From Kingdonia uniflora (Eukaryota; Streptophyta; Magnoliopsida; Ranunculales; Circaeasteraceae): a DNA stretch of 64,000 bases. The stretch is from the NCBI GenBank assembly GCA_014058105.1, contig JACGCM010002684.1, forward strand, positions 434,001-498,000. The letters run 5' to 3'. Position numbers and translations under genes: made by a program. The notes under the pieces were generated by a model. That model worked only from the letters and a program-made list of their open reading frames with translations, was not told the DNA's origin and ran no database searches. How positions within the stretch are numbered: the first letter of the stretch is position 1; the number at the start of each line of letters is the position of its first letter. Below, one piece after another: positions 11,601-23,156 of the stretch.

Positions 11601-12376
11601 ATAACATTCAATTTTAGCAGTTTGATGTTATATGTTGTTACACTTACTTTTCTTTACAGTTCTATACAGAAGTTTCATGGGTTCTTTATCATCTCTCTGA
11701 AGACAATCACCTTTCACCCAAATCACGTTATTATTCTACATTCGACCTGCTAAATTCAGATCGAAGAAAAGAGGTCGAGTCAAACTCGTAAAAAAGTATT
11801 CCCCTCCACTTGCAGAAAAATTCTTTACTCCCTAAAACTACAAAACATCTTCTGGAGATATTCTCCTTTCAACCTCATTCTCCTCCCACAAGCTATTTAA
11901 AATTTCACAAATATTTATTACCTCCAACATGTTCCTATTCAACTGAGCAGGACATGCCCCAATGATATTCATTATCCCTTTGGCAAGATTTCTAAGGGAA
12001 AAACTCAAACCATACTCCAACTGAGACAAATAATACAAAAAGCTCTCTTCTAGGTTACCCTGAACATTCCCATCAAAATACTCTAAGGAGATCGATTCGC
12101 CTAAGCCCTTATCCAATTTTTCCTTCTCTAAATTAAACAATAGAAAAAAATACTCCTCCCCGGATGCTACAATATAACTTCTAAACTGCCTACTGGCATG
12201 TTCTACGAAGTTTCCCCATCTTCCCCATATAAGAGCTTTGGATTTATAAAACTCTCTGAACACATTAGAGTTCGAAGGATATGATACCAATTTTCTAGGG
12301 AAATCAAGAAATTGAACTGCAACTTCATCCTCTCTCTCTCAGATACTACATTTTTAGACTGAGCTGAATGACCAGA
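8603..12376 (-). pseudogene. Antisense ORF aORF-c of element D: gypsy-type transposon domain plus coiled coil, five exons
   Basis: Runs against D's pol. Exon 1 (12,376-11,648) holds a domain like the plant 'putative gypsy type transposon' family: NSNVFREFYKSKALIW, a central LAKGIMNIIGACPAQLNRN segment and a C-terminal RPLFFDLN/VIWVKGD segment. The later exons encode a long charged coiled coil ending in YFVEEAIRLEVERVTL and IRRADIDQK. Splice-like junctions define introns 11,647-11,568, 11,061-10,985, 10,565-10,443 and 10,340-9,977, each with GT and AG ends and matched in element A. Several in-frame stops interrupt it. The first 17 codons lie at 26,893-26,843, beyond inserted element B. Role unknown; possibly nucleic-acid binding or regulatory. 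Confidence 0.72.
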
Positions 12377-13110
12377 TGTAGGGGACTAACTTCTTTTAGA
12401 GTGGAAGCTGGCTCTTACAACACTGGGTTAATCTTTAATCAAAGGAATGCAAGTAAATAATCTAATGCTTGAACAATCAATAGACTAAATACTTGCGTAG
12501 AGGCCCAAATGTGATGCTCTACGACCTCTGATGAGGATTTTTAAGAGTATTTTTATTACAGATGAGTAATCGAAGGCTCGAGTACTAGGTTTTTACAGGG
12601 TGGTCGAAGGTAAACTGCAAAGGGGTTGGGGGGATTATTTTTAGTTCCTCCTTGGTTCCATATCTCTCCTATTTATAGAACATAGGAAGGGCTGAGTCAC
12701 CAAGATTAGGTCAGATTACAAGGGTACAGTCCTGATATCCCAGCGGGGGATGGGCGTCGGACATGTCTGTGTTGTCACTGTAACAACTGCTGGAGATGTC
12801 TCTGTACTTTGCCACTGTGGCAGTGGTTGGGCTTCTCACTGTAGCTAGAAGGACCAACTACTGCACTGTCTTATGTGGTGAGCTGGCTGCCTGTCCTGTC
12901 ATACCTCGACCATGTGCAGCTATGGTCAAAGTGTTTCTGCTGCGATGTGTGGTTTCCATCCTTGAGGCTTTGTTAGAGTCGAAGCTTCACCTTCAGAAGA
13001 TCTTTGGAAGGCTTGTTTAAGGATTGAGTGGGCTTCGAGATATTCGAGTAGGCTGCGAAGTAGCCTTCGAGTGTCTGAGTGGTGTTGAAGGCTGCGATTA
13101 GGCTACTATA
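12377..13110 (-). mobile_element. 3' LTR of element B, with polypurine tract at 13,111-13,126
   Basis: Homologous over its full length to 26,105-26,837. On the minus strand it begins TATAGTAGCCTAATCGC (the first G has become A) and ends GTCCCCTACA. The adjoining bases 13,111-13,126 read on the minus strand as GCTGAGAGGGGGTGAA, the polypurine tract that primes plus-strand synthesis. The plus-strand open stretch inside the LTR (12,796-13,020) is not a gene. Confidence 0.92.
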
Positions 13111-13361
13111 TTCACCCCCTCTCAGCAAAGGTCCCAAAATAGTTGTAGAGGCATTGGCTAAGAAATTTGTTTGGCCTTGGAAGTTGAGCAGTTTGACTGT
13201 TGGTTTACGGGTAGGTAATTAAAGAGCGTAATAAAGAGGTGCTGGTAGTTATAGGGTAATAAATGAAATGAGGCTATAAGTATGGGTTATTGAGTAGGGA
13301 TACTATGTAACCTTCTTCTTTTTCAATCTTCTATCTTACATTTGTAACTTTTGAAATATCT

Positions 13362-13699
13362 ATGGATACCACTCCCAATACGCGATATCAGAAGAGGATG
13401 GGGTTCATCGGGACCATCGCGTAGGGCAGAAGACTGGTGAACTGCATATAAAGTTCTTCAGGCATCATGATCTGGATTGGGACATTCTCGAATAGGTTGA
13501 GGTAGAGGCTGGAGAGATCATCAATGCGGATCCTTATGCCTATCTTTGGAACCGACTAAAGTATGACTTTACTACTGCAGAGATGCATTATCTCTTTCTG
13601 TCAGCTTTAGCCGAATGCATCGTTTGTGAAGAAGAGGAGATTGAGGAACAGAGCGCGGTGAGTGGAGTTGGGCCTTTTATAAGTAGGGGTGCTGTTTGA
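13362..13699 (+). pseudogene. Antisense ORF aORF-a of element B
   Basis: Starts at an ATG (MDTTPNTRYQKR) after a CT-rich leader, with a possible TATA box (CTATAAGTA) near 13,271. After one early frameshift the frame is open to a TGA at 13,697. Its C-terminal half (AEMHYLFLSALAECIVCEEE) resembles the corresponding part of the aORF-a of elements A and I, where a small hydrophobic helix is followed by an acidic stretch. It is the first of three ORFs running against pol. Function unknown. Confidence 0.5.
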
Positions 13700-14293
13700 G
13701 GTGGTAATGGTTGGTCTTTTTGTATTGTGAGGTTTTATGTAGGGGTTTCTGTTTGGGCTGGTTGTATGAATGTATTTGGGTTTGAAATTTTGCTATTTTG
13801 TTGTTGTATGTGGTGGAATGGAATGAGAATAATATTTTGCTGCATATTTTTGTGTTTTTGCAACTAGGTATTGAAAACGAATAGGCTCATAGGCACGATA
13901 GCAAACTTTTCTTATCGAATGTTAACGGGTAATACTGATTAATGTTACAAAATGTGCTCTTCGAAGTATAATGATGTGATCGAATATAATTAATTTGGAA
14001 CAAGGAATTGGGGTCGAAGTGTAACAATGGTCGATGGTTTGATGCGGGAGTTTCGACTGGATGTCCTCGTAAATGGTGTTTCCATGCGCATGCAGAGGAA
14101 ACTGTTATGTCCATGAAGTTGTAGAGATTGGACTGTCGAATTTTCAAGGTGGGAATTAAAGGTAGAAATTAAGTCGGTTTGGGAAGAAGGAAAGTTGAAA
14201 TTGTCCTTCAAGTATAAAATGAACTGTGGTGGAGAGGATTTCTCACCGTTCTGCATTCTTTCTTTATCTTTCTTCTTATAAGCTCAGATCAGG
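13700..14293 (+). other. Spacer between aORF-a and aORF-b of element B
   Basis: No coding sequence recognised. It is T- and G-rich. Open stretches on the minus strand here have no family resemblance. It may hold the 3' end of aORF-a and the promoter of aORF-b, but no clear TATA box was picked out. Confidence 0.5.
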
Positions 14294-14621
14294 ATGGCTG
14301 CAAATGTACCCGCACAAGAGAACTAGGCAGTAGTGAGAGTCAGGCGAATACAGGAGAAGACATTGGAGCTGCAACAAAGGTTTGGGATTGATCAGGATAT
14401 TAATGTTAAAATGCCAAACCTCTTTGAAGTGGAACCCGGGGAGCCCATTGCCGCCCATTGCCAGAATGTCTTTTGCATACTGGTGGGGAATTCTGCAGAT
14501 AATGGGACCGTTACCCGGCCACCGGTTGTCCCTGCTCAAGTTGTTTGCAGAAGAGATTGTGGACGAGGAAGATGCTGGTGTTGTGCCTGGGGTCGAAGAG
14601 GAACAACCCGTTGATGATTAG
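14294..14621 (+). pseudogene. Antisense ORF aORF-b of element B
   Basis: ATG at 14,294 (MAANVPAQEN), then a stop, then VRVRRIQEKTLELQQRFG, the segment that aligns with IKVVELRERYFCQL in aORF-b of element I. A frameshift near 14,440 moves the frame. The second frame ends at TAG with the acidic tail LLKLFAEEIVDEEDAGVV. The Cys-His motif seen at the end of aORF-b in A and I was not found here. Lies between aORF-a and aORF-c, all antisense to pol. Function unknown. Confidence 0.5.
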
Positions 14622-14759
14622 AGTCCTTCGTTTGTTGGGTGTTTGATTGGCTTTTGTTGTTGCTCTGTTCTTCTTCTTTCTCTCCTCCTTTTTTTTATGG
14701 GGTTTATAGTTTATACTTGATGTATTGTCTTATTGAATGAAATTGGGATTTTAAATTAC

Positions 14760-15310
14760 TGTTGAAGTAGTATTCAGTCTTATTATAAGTAGCAATTTGA
14801 ATTCTTGTACTAAAAGTCTGCAATATCGAAATAAAGATTTTGAACTGTCGAAGTATCAGTAACATTTTTCGAAGGAGGATTCTTAATTCTCGAAGTTGTA
14901 TCCTAAGTTGTCGAAGTAATAATATAATCTGCCGAGGTAGGGTGTTTGAACTGTCGAGGGTAAGTTTTGAATAGTCCAAATAAGATACTGTAGTTTGTTA
15001 AAGTAAGAGGTCTAATATGTCGAAACTGAAGGGATTGATCTGTTAGTGTAAAAGGCTGGATCTGGGTAGGCATTAATTTTTGAACTGTCGAAGTGCATGA
15101 TTGTAATCTGTCGAAGGAAAAAGGGTGTTTAGGTATAAGTATAAGTCGGGTATGTCAAAGTAAAACTTGTTATCTGTCGAAGCAATGTTAAGCTTCGTGT
15201 ATAAATAAAATTTTGAACTTGTCGAAGGAATGGGTAATCTGTCGAAATAGTGAGGGCACGAGGTTTTGAGCTGATCAGCATTTTGTAGATCGAATGTCGA
15301 TATATTTGAG
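14760..15310. repeat. Array of spaced CTGTCGAAG motifs
   Basis: About a dozen copies of CTGTCGAAG or a close variant, spaced 20-70 bp, for example near 14,846, 14,906, 15,085, 15,106, 15,176, 15,219 and 15,239. The flanks usually read TAATCTGTCGAAGGAA or TTGAACTGTCGAAGTA. The motif is non-coding. It lies in the roughly 1.1-kb spacer between aORF-b and aORF-c and upstream of the aORF-c promoter. Confidence 0.7.
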
Positions 15311-15736
15311 AATATAATTTGTTGTTATCTGCTGACGAGTCTTCGAGTTGTGGTGTAGTCGATCACTCGATTGCGAGAAATGTGTCGAAGGCTTTGTTGG
15401 ATTTTACAGGTCGTACTGATAGCCTGGAAAGCTGGTCTATTAGAATGGTACGTACATCTGGGGCAGTATGTCATAGAGGTAATCATAATTTTTGCCAGTT
15501 TTATGGAAAAAGTTGTGATTAGACGTTGAGATTTGATTGGTTGGCTTCGAGTGAGGCTTAAAAAAGTTTTGAGGGGCTTTAGTTTTGTAGGCATCTTGAA
15601 GTGAGCGTGCAGCTCGCATGTAAGAGATATGCGGGGTAAATCGATCAAAACACATTGTAGCTAAAAAGCCAGGGTAGTGGGGTCGTGGTAATGATAGTGG
15701 TTTGAAAATTAAGGCGGTTTTGGTTTTTCGAGAAGG

Positions 15737-16178
15737 TATATAAATGTGAGAGATGTAATCACTATATTGTTTTTACTGAAGAAAACCAGAGAGAGTGAAA
15801 GAAAGAGAATGTACGCCATTAGTGCTTTAGAGAAGTTGTTGAAGTTGTTGCATTGATCTTGTTGTTTTGAGTATAGTACTTCCATCACAGGTATGTCACT
15901 TGATTTCTTCCAAAATTTGTATTGTTTTCCATTCTGTGTCTGTGAGTAGAATATTTTGGGTTTGGAGTTTGGAGGTTATCTTCGGGGATAAGAGAATTCA
16001 CGAGTCTAGGTTCCAACCCATTCGGGGAATCTGGGGGTTTTAAAGGAGGCATTGGGTTTAGGATTGATGTTTCGAATGTGTACAGATCTGTTGAAGGATT
16101 TAAATGGGATATGGTTTATTGACATGTAATTATCGAATATATCGATCTAATTGAGTGCTTCTTCTTATGTAAGGTAAG
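15737..16178 (+). promoter_or_regulatory. Promoter and spliced leader of aORF-c, element B
   Basis: TATATAAA at 15,737-15,744, followed by a purine-rich leader. A donor CACAG|GTATGT stands at 15,890/15,891 and an acceptor ATGTAAG at 16,173, giving a 283-nt leader intron that ends five bases before the ATG at 16,179. The same layout (TATA box, leader, intron ending just before the start codon) is seen in element I and, with a weaker acceptor, in A. Confidence 0.6.
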
Positions 16179-18439
16179 ATGCATACCCATCAAGCTTCAA
16201 GACAGAGGCTGATAGGCAGAGAGATCGAAGCATTCAAAGCTAGTATTTATGGTCATGTCCCAATGGATGAGGGCAGTAACTTAGAAGTGTTAGATGTTGT
16301 AACCGATACCCCTATGTCTATGGTGCAGCCAGTTGGAAAGGTTCCTATTATGAAATGTCATAGGACGGTAGTAACTGAGGATAGTGAGGAGGAGGACATA
16401 GTGTGGGGAGAGAGAGGTGAGGGTAACACAGGGCCCTCTAGTGGTGGAAAAGGAGAAGAGGGGGAGGGTGATGAAAGTGGGGATTCGACTGAGTCGGATA
16501 GGGTCGAAGGTGTCATTTCTGCTTGAGATATGGTTAGGTTAGATCGATTTGCTGCCAAGCTGGAGTTGTTGAAAGTGAGGGTGTTGTTAAGCGTGGCGGG
16601 AGTAGGGTTAACTTCCAAATTGATCCCTGGAGATGGAATAATGGCATATAGAGGCCAGATTCGACTGTGGATGGAACTTCCTCTTCGAAGGCTGATATAA
16701 ATGGTATTGAATTTTTGGGAGGTTGCTCCGGTACAAATGAATGGAAATTTTTATGAGATGATGAGGGTAATTAAGGGCATGAATACAAAATCGTGTGGTG
16801 AGGTGCGGGGTTTGATTAAGTAGTTTGATATTATGACCTTCTACTCGAAGAAGGCGAGCCAAAATATGGGTACCTACCATATCAAGTGTCACCCTGAGAA
16901 GCCCTAGTTTTTTTATCTGTGTTCGACGGGTCGAGGGTAGAATAAAGACTTAATCATAGTACGGGGTAACTATGAGAATGTTGAAGGGGAGGACCTATAT
17001 AAGTTACATCATAGGGTCTATAATCAGAGTAAGTTTGATGTTGAAGGATTGTTGCTGATGTATGTCTTGAATAAGTGGTAAATGTATTATGTTTGTTCTG
17101 CAGGTCCGAAGAATCTGACTTGGAAAAATCCGAGGAAATATATTGATACCATGCTCGAAGCTAGTGAGGATTGGGCGAATTATGTTTTCGAAAGTCTTGG
17201 TATCAAGAGGCAGAGAAGGAAGAAAATAGATTCCCTGCTTTGAAATGTACCCGTTACGCCGAAGCCATCAAAAGGAGGAGAGGCGAAGGTGGTTCAAAGG
17301 TTCCCAAAGAAATGTGGGGGGGGGAGGGGGGATGAGTTACCAAGAAATATTTAGTAAGTTCCAAAATCGAGGAGGGGGTCGAAGTAAGCAGCGCCAGTAC
17401 CCGAAGTGGCTGGCGATGCATCGAGAGTAAGGCCGATGACGAAGTGGCTGGTGATGCATCGAGAGTAAGGCCGAAGCAAGCAACACTAGTACTGAGGCAG
17501 ATGCCGACACAGGCTGAGAAGGGGAAGGGCTGAGTTGTTCTCAGAGTTGCGAAGGTACAACAGTCAAAGGTTATTCAGTGAAAAAGGCGTAGGGTACTGG
17601 GGGAGGATGATGCAGTGGATAAGGATTAAGAGATTATGAAGCTGAATGACAAGAGCAAGTGGTAGCCAAGCAAGCTTCGATGGTTGAACTCTGCGAAGAC
17701 GACCCAGACAAGGCTTCGAAAGAGATGAAGAGGAGTATATTTCAGGTAACTGTTTATTAATTTCTTCTGTGAGATTCTGAGATTTCTTTTTAAGTTCGTC
17801 AAATTTTGAGGGGTACTGACTACTCGAATATTCTAACAGAAGGATGCTTAGGCACAATCTTACGACAAGGCCATGAAGTCAGCAAAGGGGAAGCTGTGGC
17901 AAGCGATTGAAAGTCTGGATCTTGCTCGAGGGACTGAGGCTTTGTTACTGCTTGAGGTCAACATTTTGAAGCAAGATTTGGAGGCAATTACAAACTCCTT
18001 TGATGAGAGCTTTGGGCATCAGCGGTCTAAACAAGAGTGGGTGTGGGTGACGAAGCTTGCTGTTAAAGAAAAGGAAATGGAAGAACTGAAGGTGTTGTAC
18101 CAGGCCTAGTTTGATGGTGAGTGTAGAGTGATTGTCAAGCTGAAGGAGCTTATAGAGGATATGGGGTATAACCCCGATACTTTGGAGCCCTTCCCTGTTT
18201 CCCAAGAGCTTGTTGCTGGTGATGATTTGGAGACGAAGGAAGGAGAGGTAGATGTTGTTGATGGAGCAGATGGAAGTACTGGAAATGGTGGGGAGGTACC
18301 TATGATTGGAGCGACCAGTGTTAAAACCGTGGATGGTACGGTTACCGATGGTGCGGGTTCAAAGCCTTCGACTGAAGGTAATGAGGGTGTTGGCACTGTA
18401 GGGCCTGTGGGAGAAGAGGATCCGGTTGCGCCGATATAG
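16179..18439 (+). pseudogene. Antisense ORF aORF-c of element B: gypsy-type transposon domain and coiled coil
   Basis: Starts MHTHQASRQRLIGREIEAFK, followed by a Ser/Glu/Gly-rich acidic stretch. Past a stop at 16,524 comes a gypsy-type transposon domain: the 16,620-16,790 segment matches the pattern 'pl+rlv...l.f..vapvQlngN.w..m' with APVQMNGNFYEMMRVIKG. Introns are predicted at 17,039-17,103 (A|GTAAGT to CTGCAG) and 17,746-17,839 (CAG|GTAACT to AACAG), matching introns 1 and 2 of A and D. After intron 2 a coiled coil (17,873-18,109) leads to an acidic Gly/Val/Asp-rich tail ending at 18,439. A 38-bp tandem duplication at 17,402-17,477 and several stops show decay. Shorter than the A/D version. 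Confidence 0.68.
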
Positions 18440-18930
18440 GGTATTCGTTCCTGCTTTTTCTGATTGATGTGGAGTTGTAATATTTAAACTCAGTTACTTT
18501 TCTGTGGAGTTGATCTTTGAACTTGAAATTTTTATGAGCTGTTGTACTGTACTGATGCTTCTTATCTATTTAAACTTCTGATTTTGTGTGTGAACTGCTT
18601 TTGAATTGATGCTTGATGGTCTGAACTGAATTTGTTATCTTATTCTGGCCTTGCTTTCATCTGGATTGTTTAAATGTTGATGTTTAATCTGTTGGTTTGA
18701 CTTGTACCAAACTTTTAATGACTTATCATGAGTTGTAATGAAACTGTTTCTCTGATGTATGATGTTTTGAATCTTCTTTGCATCGTAGATATATATGTAT
18801 AATAGTATCTGTTTGCACTATTTTTGTAGAATGACTGTAGAGTGATCAAACCCTGAAGAGCTTCAAGGATGTTGTGATACCTCCTTTGAAATTGTCGGAT
18901 CTGCTGGACATCAAAGGCTGAAGCCACAGC
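18440..18930. other. Spacer between aORF-c and the 198-bp repeats, element B
   Basis: T-rich, no coding signal recognised. It should contain the convergent 3' ends of pol and aORF-c transcripts. Confidence 0.5.
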
Positions 18931-19495
18931 AATGTAAGACGTGTTCACCCCCAACGTATTCCCGAGGGTCTGGTCTTTGGACCATTCGTTCCCCTCGAGT
19001 TTGCTCGAATATTGAAAACTTTAAAATTTCCAGTTCGCCCCCATGTATCAGTCGAGGCGAGGGTGGACATGATTGCAGGGGTAAACCAAGAAATTAACTG
19101 GACTTCGACGATTTTGGAGCCTGATCGAAGCATAACTGTTCGCCCCCAATGTTTTCTTGACGGTCCAGTCTTTTGACCATCCTTGCCCCTTGAGTTTTCT
19201 CGAAATTGGAAGCTTTAAAATTTCAAGGTTGCCCCCAAGTATTAGTTGGGTCAACATAGGGTTGACATGATACTTTGAAGAAGCCAAGAAATTAACTGGA
19301 CTTCGACAATTTCGGAACCTGATCGAAGCATAACTGTTCGCCCCCAATGCATTCTTGAGGGTTCGGTCTTTCGACCATCCTTGCCCCTCAAGTTTGCTTG
19401 AAATTGGAAGCTTGAAAATTTTCAAGGTCACTCCTAAGTATCAGTCAGGTCGAAGGGTTAACATGATACCTAAGTTAGACCATGAAATTCATTGA
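18931..19495. repeat. 195-198-bp tandem repeat of element B, three copies
   Basis: CATAACTGTTCGCCCCCAATG is at 19,131 and again at 19,329, and a diverged copy stands at about 18,933. ATTAACTGGACTTCGAC is at 19,093 and 19,291. Two spacings are exactly 198 and one is about 195. As in the other elements it lies just past the integrase end. Read on the minus strand it produces a repeated open frame (19,431-19,048) of no evident function. Confidence 0.88.
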
Positions 19496-19599
19496 AAAGA
19501 AGAGATGAAGTATGGGTGGAAAAACTGTTTATTGATTATTTTGTGTTACATCAGTTGTACAAGGTTGTGGCCGAGCCTGTTATAGGAGACCAGCTGCAT

Positions 19600-20980
19600 T
19601 ACGTTTTACGGGTTTGGTAAAGGTTCTTCGTCTTCTGTCATCAGATAGTAAAATCCTTTGTCAGTTTTATCATACACGACATAAGGTCCTTCCCAGGATT
19701 CGGTTAGCTTGCTGGCACTTCGAGGTTTCGAGGATTGGTTGACACGTCGAAGTACTAGATCTCCAATATTGAAACTTCATGGTCGAACTTTCTTGTGATA
19801 GGATTTCTGAAATGATGTGTGGTAGCGGCCAAGGTTGGCGATGGCTCGGTCTCTAGTTTTGTCGATCCACAACATATTACATACGAGTTCAAACTCATTG
19901 TCTTCATCTAGGAGGTTAAGATCTCGTGTAGGTACTTCAAATTGAGTAGTGAGCACAACTTTGATACCGTATGTTTGAAGGAAAGGGGTGCAGCCAGTAG
20001 ATTTTCTTGGTGTCATTCGATAGGCCCAGAGGACATGCTATAAATCCTGAACCCATCGACCTTTCTTCGCATCGACCCATTTTTTAAGACCATCAGCAAT
20101 GGTTTTGTTGATTGCTTTGACTTGATCGTTGCCCTGGGAATAGTAAGGTGTTGAGGGGGAGAGAAGGATGTTGTATTTTTTAAGAAAATTTCTGACTTTG
20201 TTGTCGACGAACTAGGAACAATTTTCGCATCGAATCATATGGGGGCATCCGAAGAGTATGATGATGTTTTCTCATAGAAATTTAATAAATTCTTCTTCTC
20301 TGGTTTGGCACAAAGATACAGCTTCGACCCATTTGGTGAAGTAATCGGTTGCAACAAGGATATTTTCTCTGCTACCCAAGGCTTTAGGGAAGGGTCCAAT
20401 GAGATTGATAGCACATCTTTTGAATGGCCCGGAGACTTGGCAGAAATGGAGGTCTTGAGAAGAGCAATAGATGTCATGAGCGTGACGATGGAATTTGTCA
20501 CAGTGTTTGGCATACTCTTCTGCTTGTTTTCTCATATTCGGCCAGAATAATCCTTGAGAGACGGCTCGAAGGGCCATAGAACAACCAACAGTGTGAGCAC
20601 CACAGGTTCCTTCATGAAGTTCGGCTAAAATGGCAGAGGCTTCGGCGTGGGACATGCATCAAAGGAGGACGTCATTTGGGGATTCGCGATGTAATTCATG
20701 TTTTTGGATAGTGTATCTGCGATAATTTTCTAACATCGATCGTCTGGCTTTGGGATCATCTGGGAGGATGGCATTGTTGAGGTAATGGAGGAATGGTGTT
20801 CGCCAGTCATCAGGATTGAGACTCTCTCCCCCAGTATTTATGGCATTAACTTTTATCTGGTCGATACATTGTTGAGTACTTCTGACTGTCCGAGCATGGC
20901 TACGATGTAGGCAAGGGTATCTGCATGTCAGTTTTCTCCACTATGCTAAGGAGTGATAGTAGATTTTTCGGGAAAACGGT
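19600..20980 (-). pseudogene. Integrase of element B
   Basis: Read downward from about 20,980. The zinc-binding region (20,655-20,500) shows ELHEGTCGAHTVG and, downstream, HCDKFHRHA, with one Cys of the HHCC replaced by Phe. The core has the segment AINLIGPFPKALGSRENILV, where the first catalytic Asp reads Asn, then NYFTKW-like residues. The second and third catalytic blocks are in shifted frames to 20,100. The C-terminal LWIDKTRDRAIANLGRYH is at 19,880. No chromodomain, as usual for Tat. Multiple frameshifts and stops. Confidence 0.88.
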
Positions 20981-21420
20981 CCATGCGTTGTCGAACGAAT
21001 AGAGCATAGTCAGCCATGTGCCATTAGCCCGATTTTCTCTTATATAATGCCTCTGAACAAGTTGGGAATCTATGAATATGGTAAGTTTGGGAATTTCGAG
21101 GTCGAGAGCGAGGTCAAAACCGTGGATCAGGGATTCGTACTTAGCTTTTCTATCAGAACATTCGTAGGTAAGTTTGATGGCTTTCTCTATTCAGTCATCA
21201 GTGTGTGTGGCCAAGACAATATCAATTCCTGAGCCATTAAGCCCAGTGGATCCATCTGTGAATATGTGCCAGCCAGTATTGGGGTTCTAGGGATCTACTG
21301 CTTCGGGTTGGTCTTCTGTTAAGTGATCTTTGTGTTCTTCCCAATCGGCATCTTCGACCGGGAAATCAGTAAGGAAGTCTGGTACTGGTTGGCCTTTCTG
21401 GGATATTTGCTTCTCGAATA
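20980..21420 (-). pseudogene. Archaeal-type RNase H domain of element B
   Basis: Frame with stops containing HIFTDGSTGLNGSGID (first catalytic Asp), YESLIHGFDLALDLEIPKL (Glu) and FIDSQLVQRHY (Asp). This second RNase H-like domain after the RT-linked one is the hallmark of the Tat clade of plant Ty3/gypsy elements. Confidence 0.85.
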
Positions 21421-22864
21421 TAATGTCATGTTTACCAAGCTATACGGACCACTGTTGTACTCGTCTGGATTTCTCTTTTCAACTGAGTACTTCTCAAAGA
21501 GGGTAACTTGTTATAACACAGATGGGGTGAGCTTGAAAGTATGGTTTGAGTTTGCGGGCTGAATAGATATGGGTGAGGAGCAATCGCTCAAGCTTTGAAT
21601 ATCAGGTTTCTGTGGGTGTTAGAGTTTTGCTGATGAAATATACAGGTTTCTCAATGTTTGAATCGAGTCGAATAAGCACTGAGCTGATAGAGGTGTCTGT
21701 AACAGCGAGGTATAAATAGAGTATTTTGACTTCGATAGGGGTACTGATAATGGGTGGTTGGCCAAGATAAGTTTTGAGTTTGAGGAAGGCCTGTTCACAC
21801 TCGGATGTCAAGTTGATCGCGGGGTTGTTTTTCTATTTTACGTTGTGGATGCCTTGGTCGCGTAAGAGAGAAAAGAGCCAAGTGCATCTGTCTGAGGATT
21901 TAGAAATGAAACGGTTAAAGGCTGTTATCTTACCAGCCACTTTTTGGACGTCTTTTTTATTTCGGGGCGAAGGCATATCGATGAGGACTCGAATATGGGT
22001 AGGGTCAATCTCGATACCTCATTTACTGATAAGGTGGCCCAAAAATTTACCAGAAAAAATGCTAAATTTGAATTTGTCTAGGTTAAGTTTCATGTTATAT
22101 GTACGAAGTATTGAGAAGACTTTGGCTAGGTCTTGTATGTGGGTCTATTTTTGAAGGCTTTTGTATAGCATGTTGTCAATATAGACTATGACCGGCCTGT
22201 CAAGCAAAGGTTTAAACATGATCGTGACAAGGCGTTGGTAAATGGCTCCCGCATTTTTAAGGCTAAAAGGCATAACGTCAAAACAGTAAAGGCCTTGTTC
22301 AGTGATAAAAGAAGTTTTAAGTTGATCTTCAGGGAGGAAGGGTACCTGATTGTAACCCGAAGCCTCGTCCGTCATTGATAGGCGCTCATGTTCAGCGGTG
22401 GCATCGAGGAGTGCTGAAATGATCGGGAAGGGGAAACTGTCCTTCGTTGTGTGCTTGTTGAGATCTGTGAAGTCGGCATAGATTCAGATCTTGCCGTTCT
22501 TCTTGGGGACTGCCACAATATTTGATATCCAGTCAGCGTACTTCACTTTTCTGATAAAACTTGTGGCTATGAGCATGTCTACTTCAAGGTTAACTGCTTC
22601 ACGAAGTCTTGGTGCCAGGGTACGCTTGTTCTGTATAACTGTTGAGGCATAGGGAATGAGGTCGAGGCGATGGCAAGCCAAACTGGGGTCGACACCAAGC
22701 ATCTCGTGGAACGTCCATGCAAAGACATATTTGTTTGTTCGAAGGAAATTTGTAAGCTCGAGACATTCTGCCACATCAAGAAAAGTTCTGGCGAATGTAC
22801 CTCGACCAAGATTGTCGAGTTCGATATAAGCAGTGGGTTCGATGGGTAAGGTGGTATCTGTCAA
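21420..22864 (-). pseudogene. Reverse transcriptase and RT-linked RNase H of element B
   Basis: From 22,864 down: ACHRLDLIPYASTVIQNKR (the LHRIDL-like block), ADWISNIVAVPKKNGKI, MTDEASGYNQVPFLPEDQLK, MPFSLKNAGAIYQRLV and the catalytic box as YIDN, in which the last Asp of YIDD is Asn. Then the thumb/connection segment HIRVLIDMPSPRNKKDVQKV and the RNase H part ECEQAFLKLKTYLGQPPII and KPVYFISKTLTPTE. Scattered stops. Confidence 0.9.
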
Positions 22865-22869
22865 AGATG

Positions 22870-23145
22870 TGGGGATAGAAAGAGACAGTGATTGCTATGG
22901 GCGGCTGACGAGTTTCTAGGTATGATCGATCTCTGGGTGCTCGCATGAATGGGTGAGGCATTGAGAGCCTTTCAGGCTCCAAGTACCATCGGGAGTAGTA
23001 AAATGAAGGGTCTGATGGTAGGTCGAAGGTATGGCACACATGGCGTGGACCCAGTCTCGTCCGAGGATACTGAGGTATTCTGACTTCTTGTAGATGACAA
23101 GGAAGCTTGTTTGAAGTGTAATAGGGCCCGTGGAGACTGGTAGGC
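22870..23145 (-). pseudogene. Protease C-terminal part of element B, downstream of the LINE
   Basis: Continues the protease frame after the LINE: GQISLPVSTGPITLQTSFLV, then SILGRDWVHAM, the usual late protease 'iLGRdWl' motif, and then the linker toward RT. The same stretch is uninterrupted in element H (48,470-48,600). Confidence 0.85.
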
Positions 23146-23156
23146 TGATTTGACCT

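Noticed and set aside
12796..13020. 74-codon open stretch inside the B LTR, repeated at 26,523-26,747
   Set aside because: Conserved only because the LTRs are copies. The LTR of H does not keep it and no start context or motif supports it.
18715..18954. Minus-strand open frame between aORF-c and the 198-bp repeats
   Set aside because: No resemblance to integrase C-terminus or any domain; chance frame in T-rich DNA.
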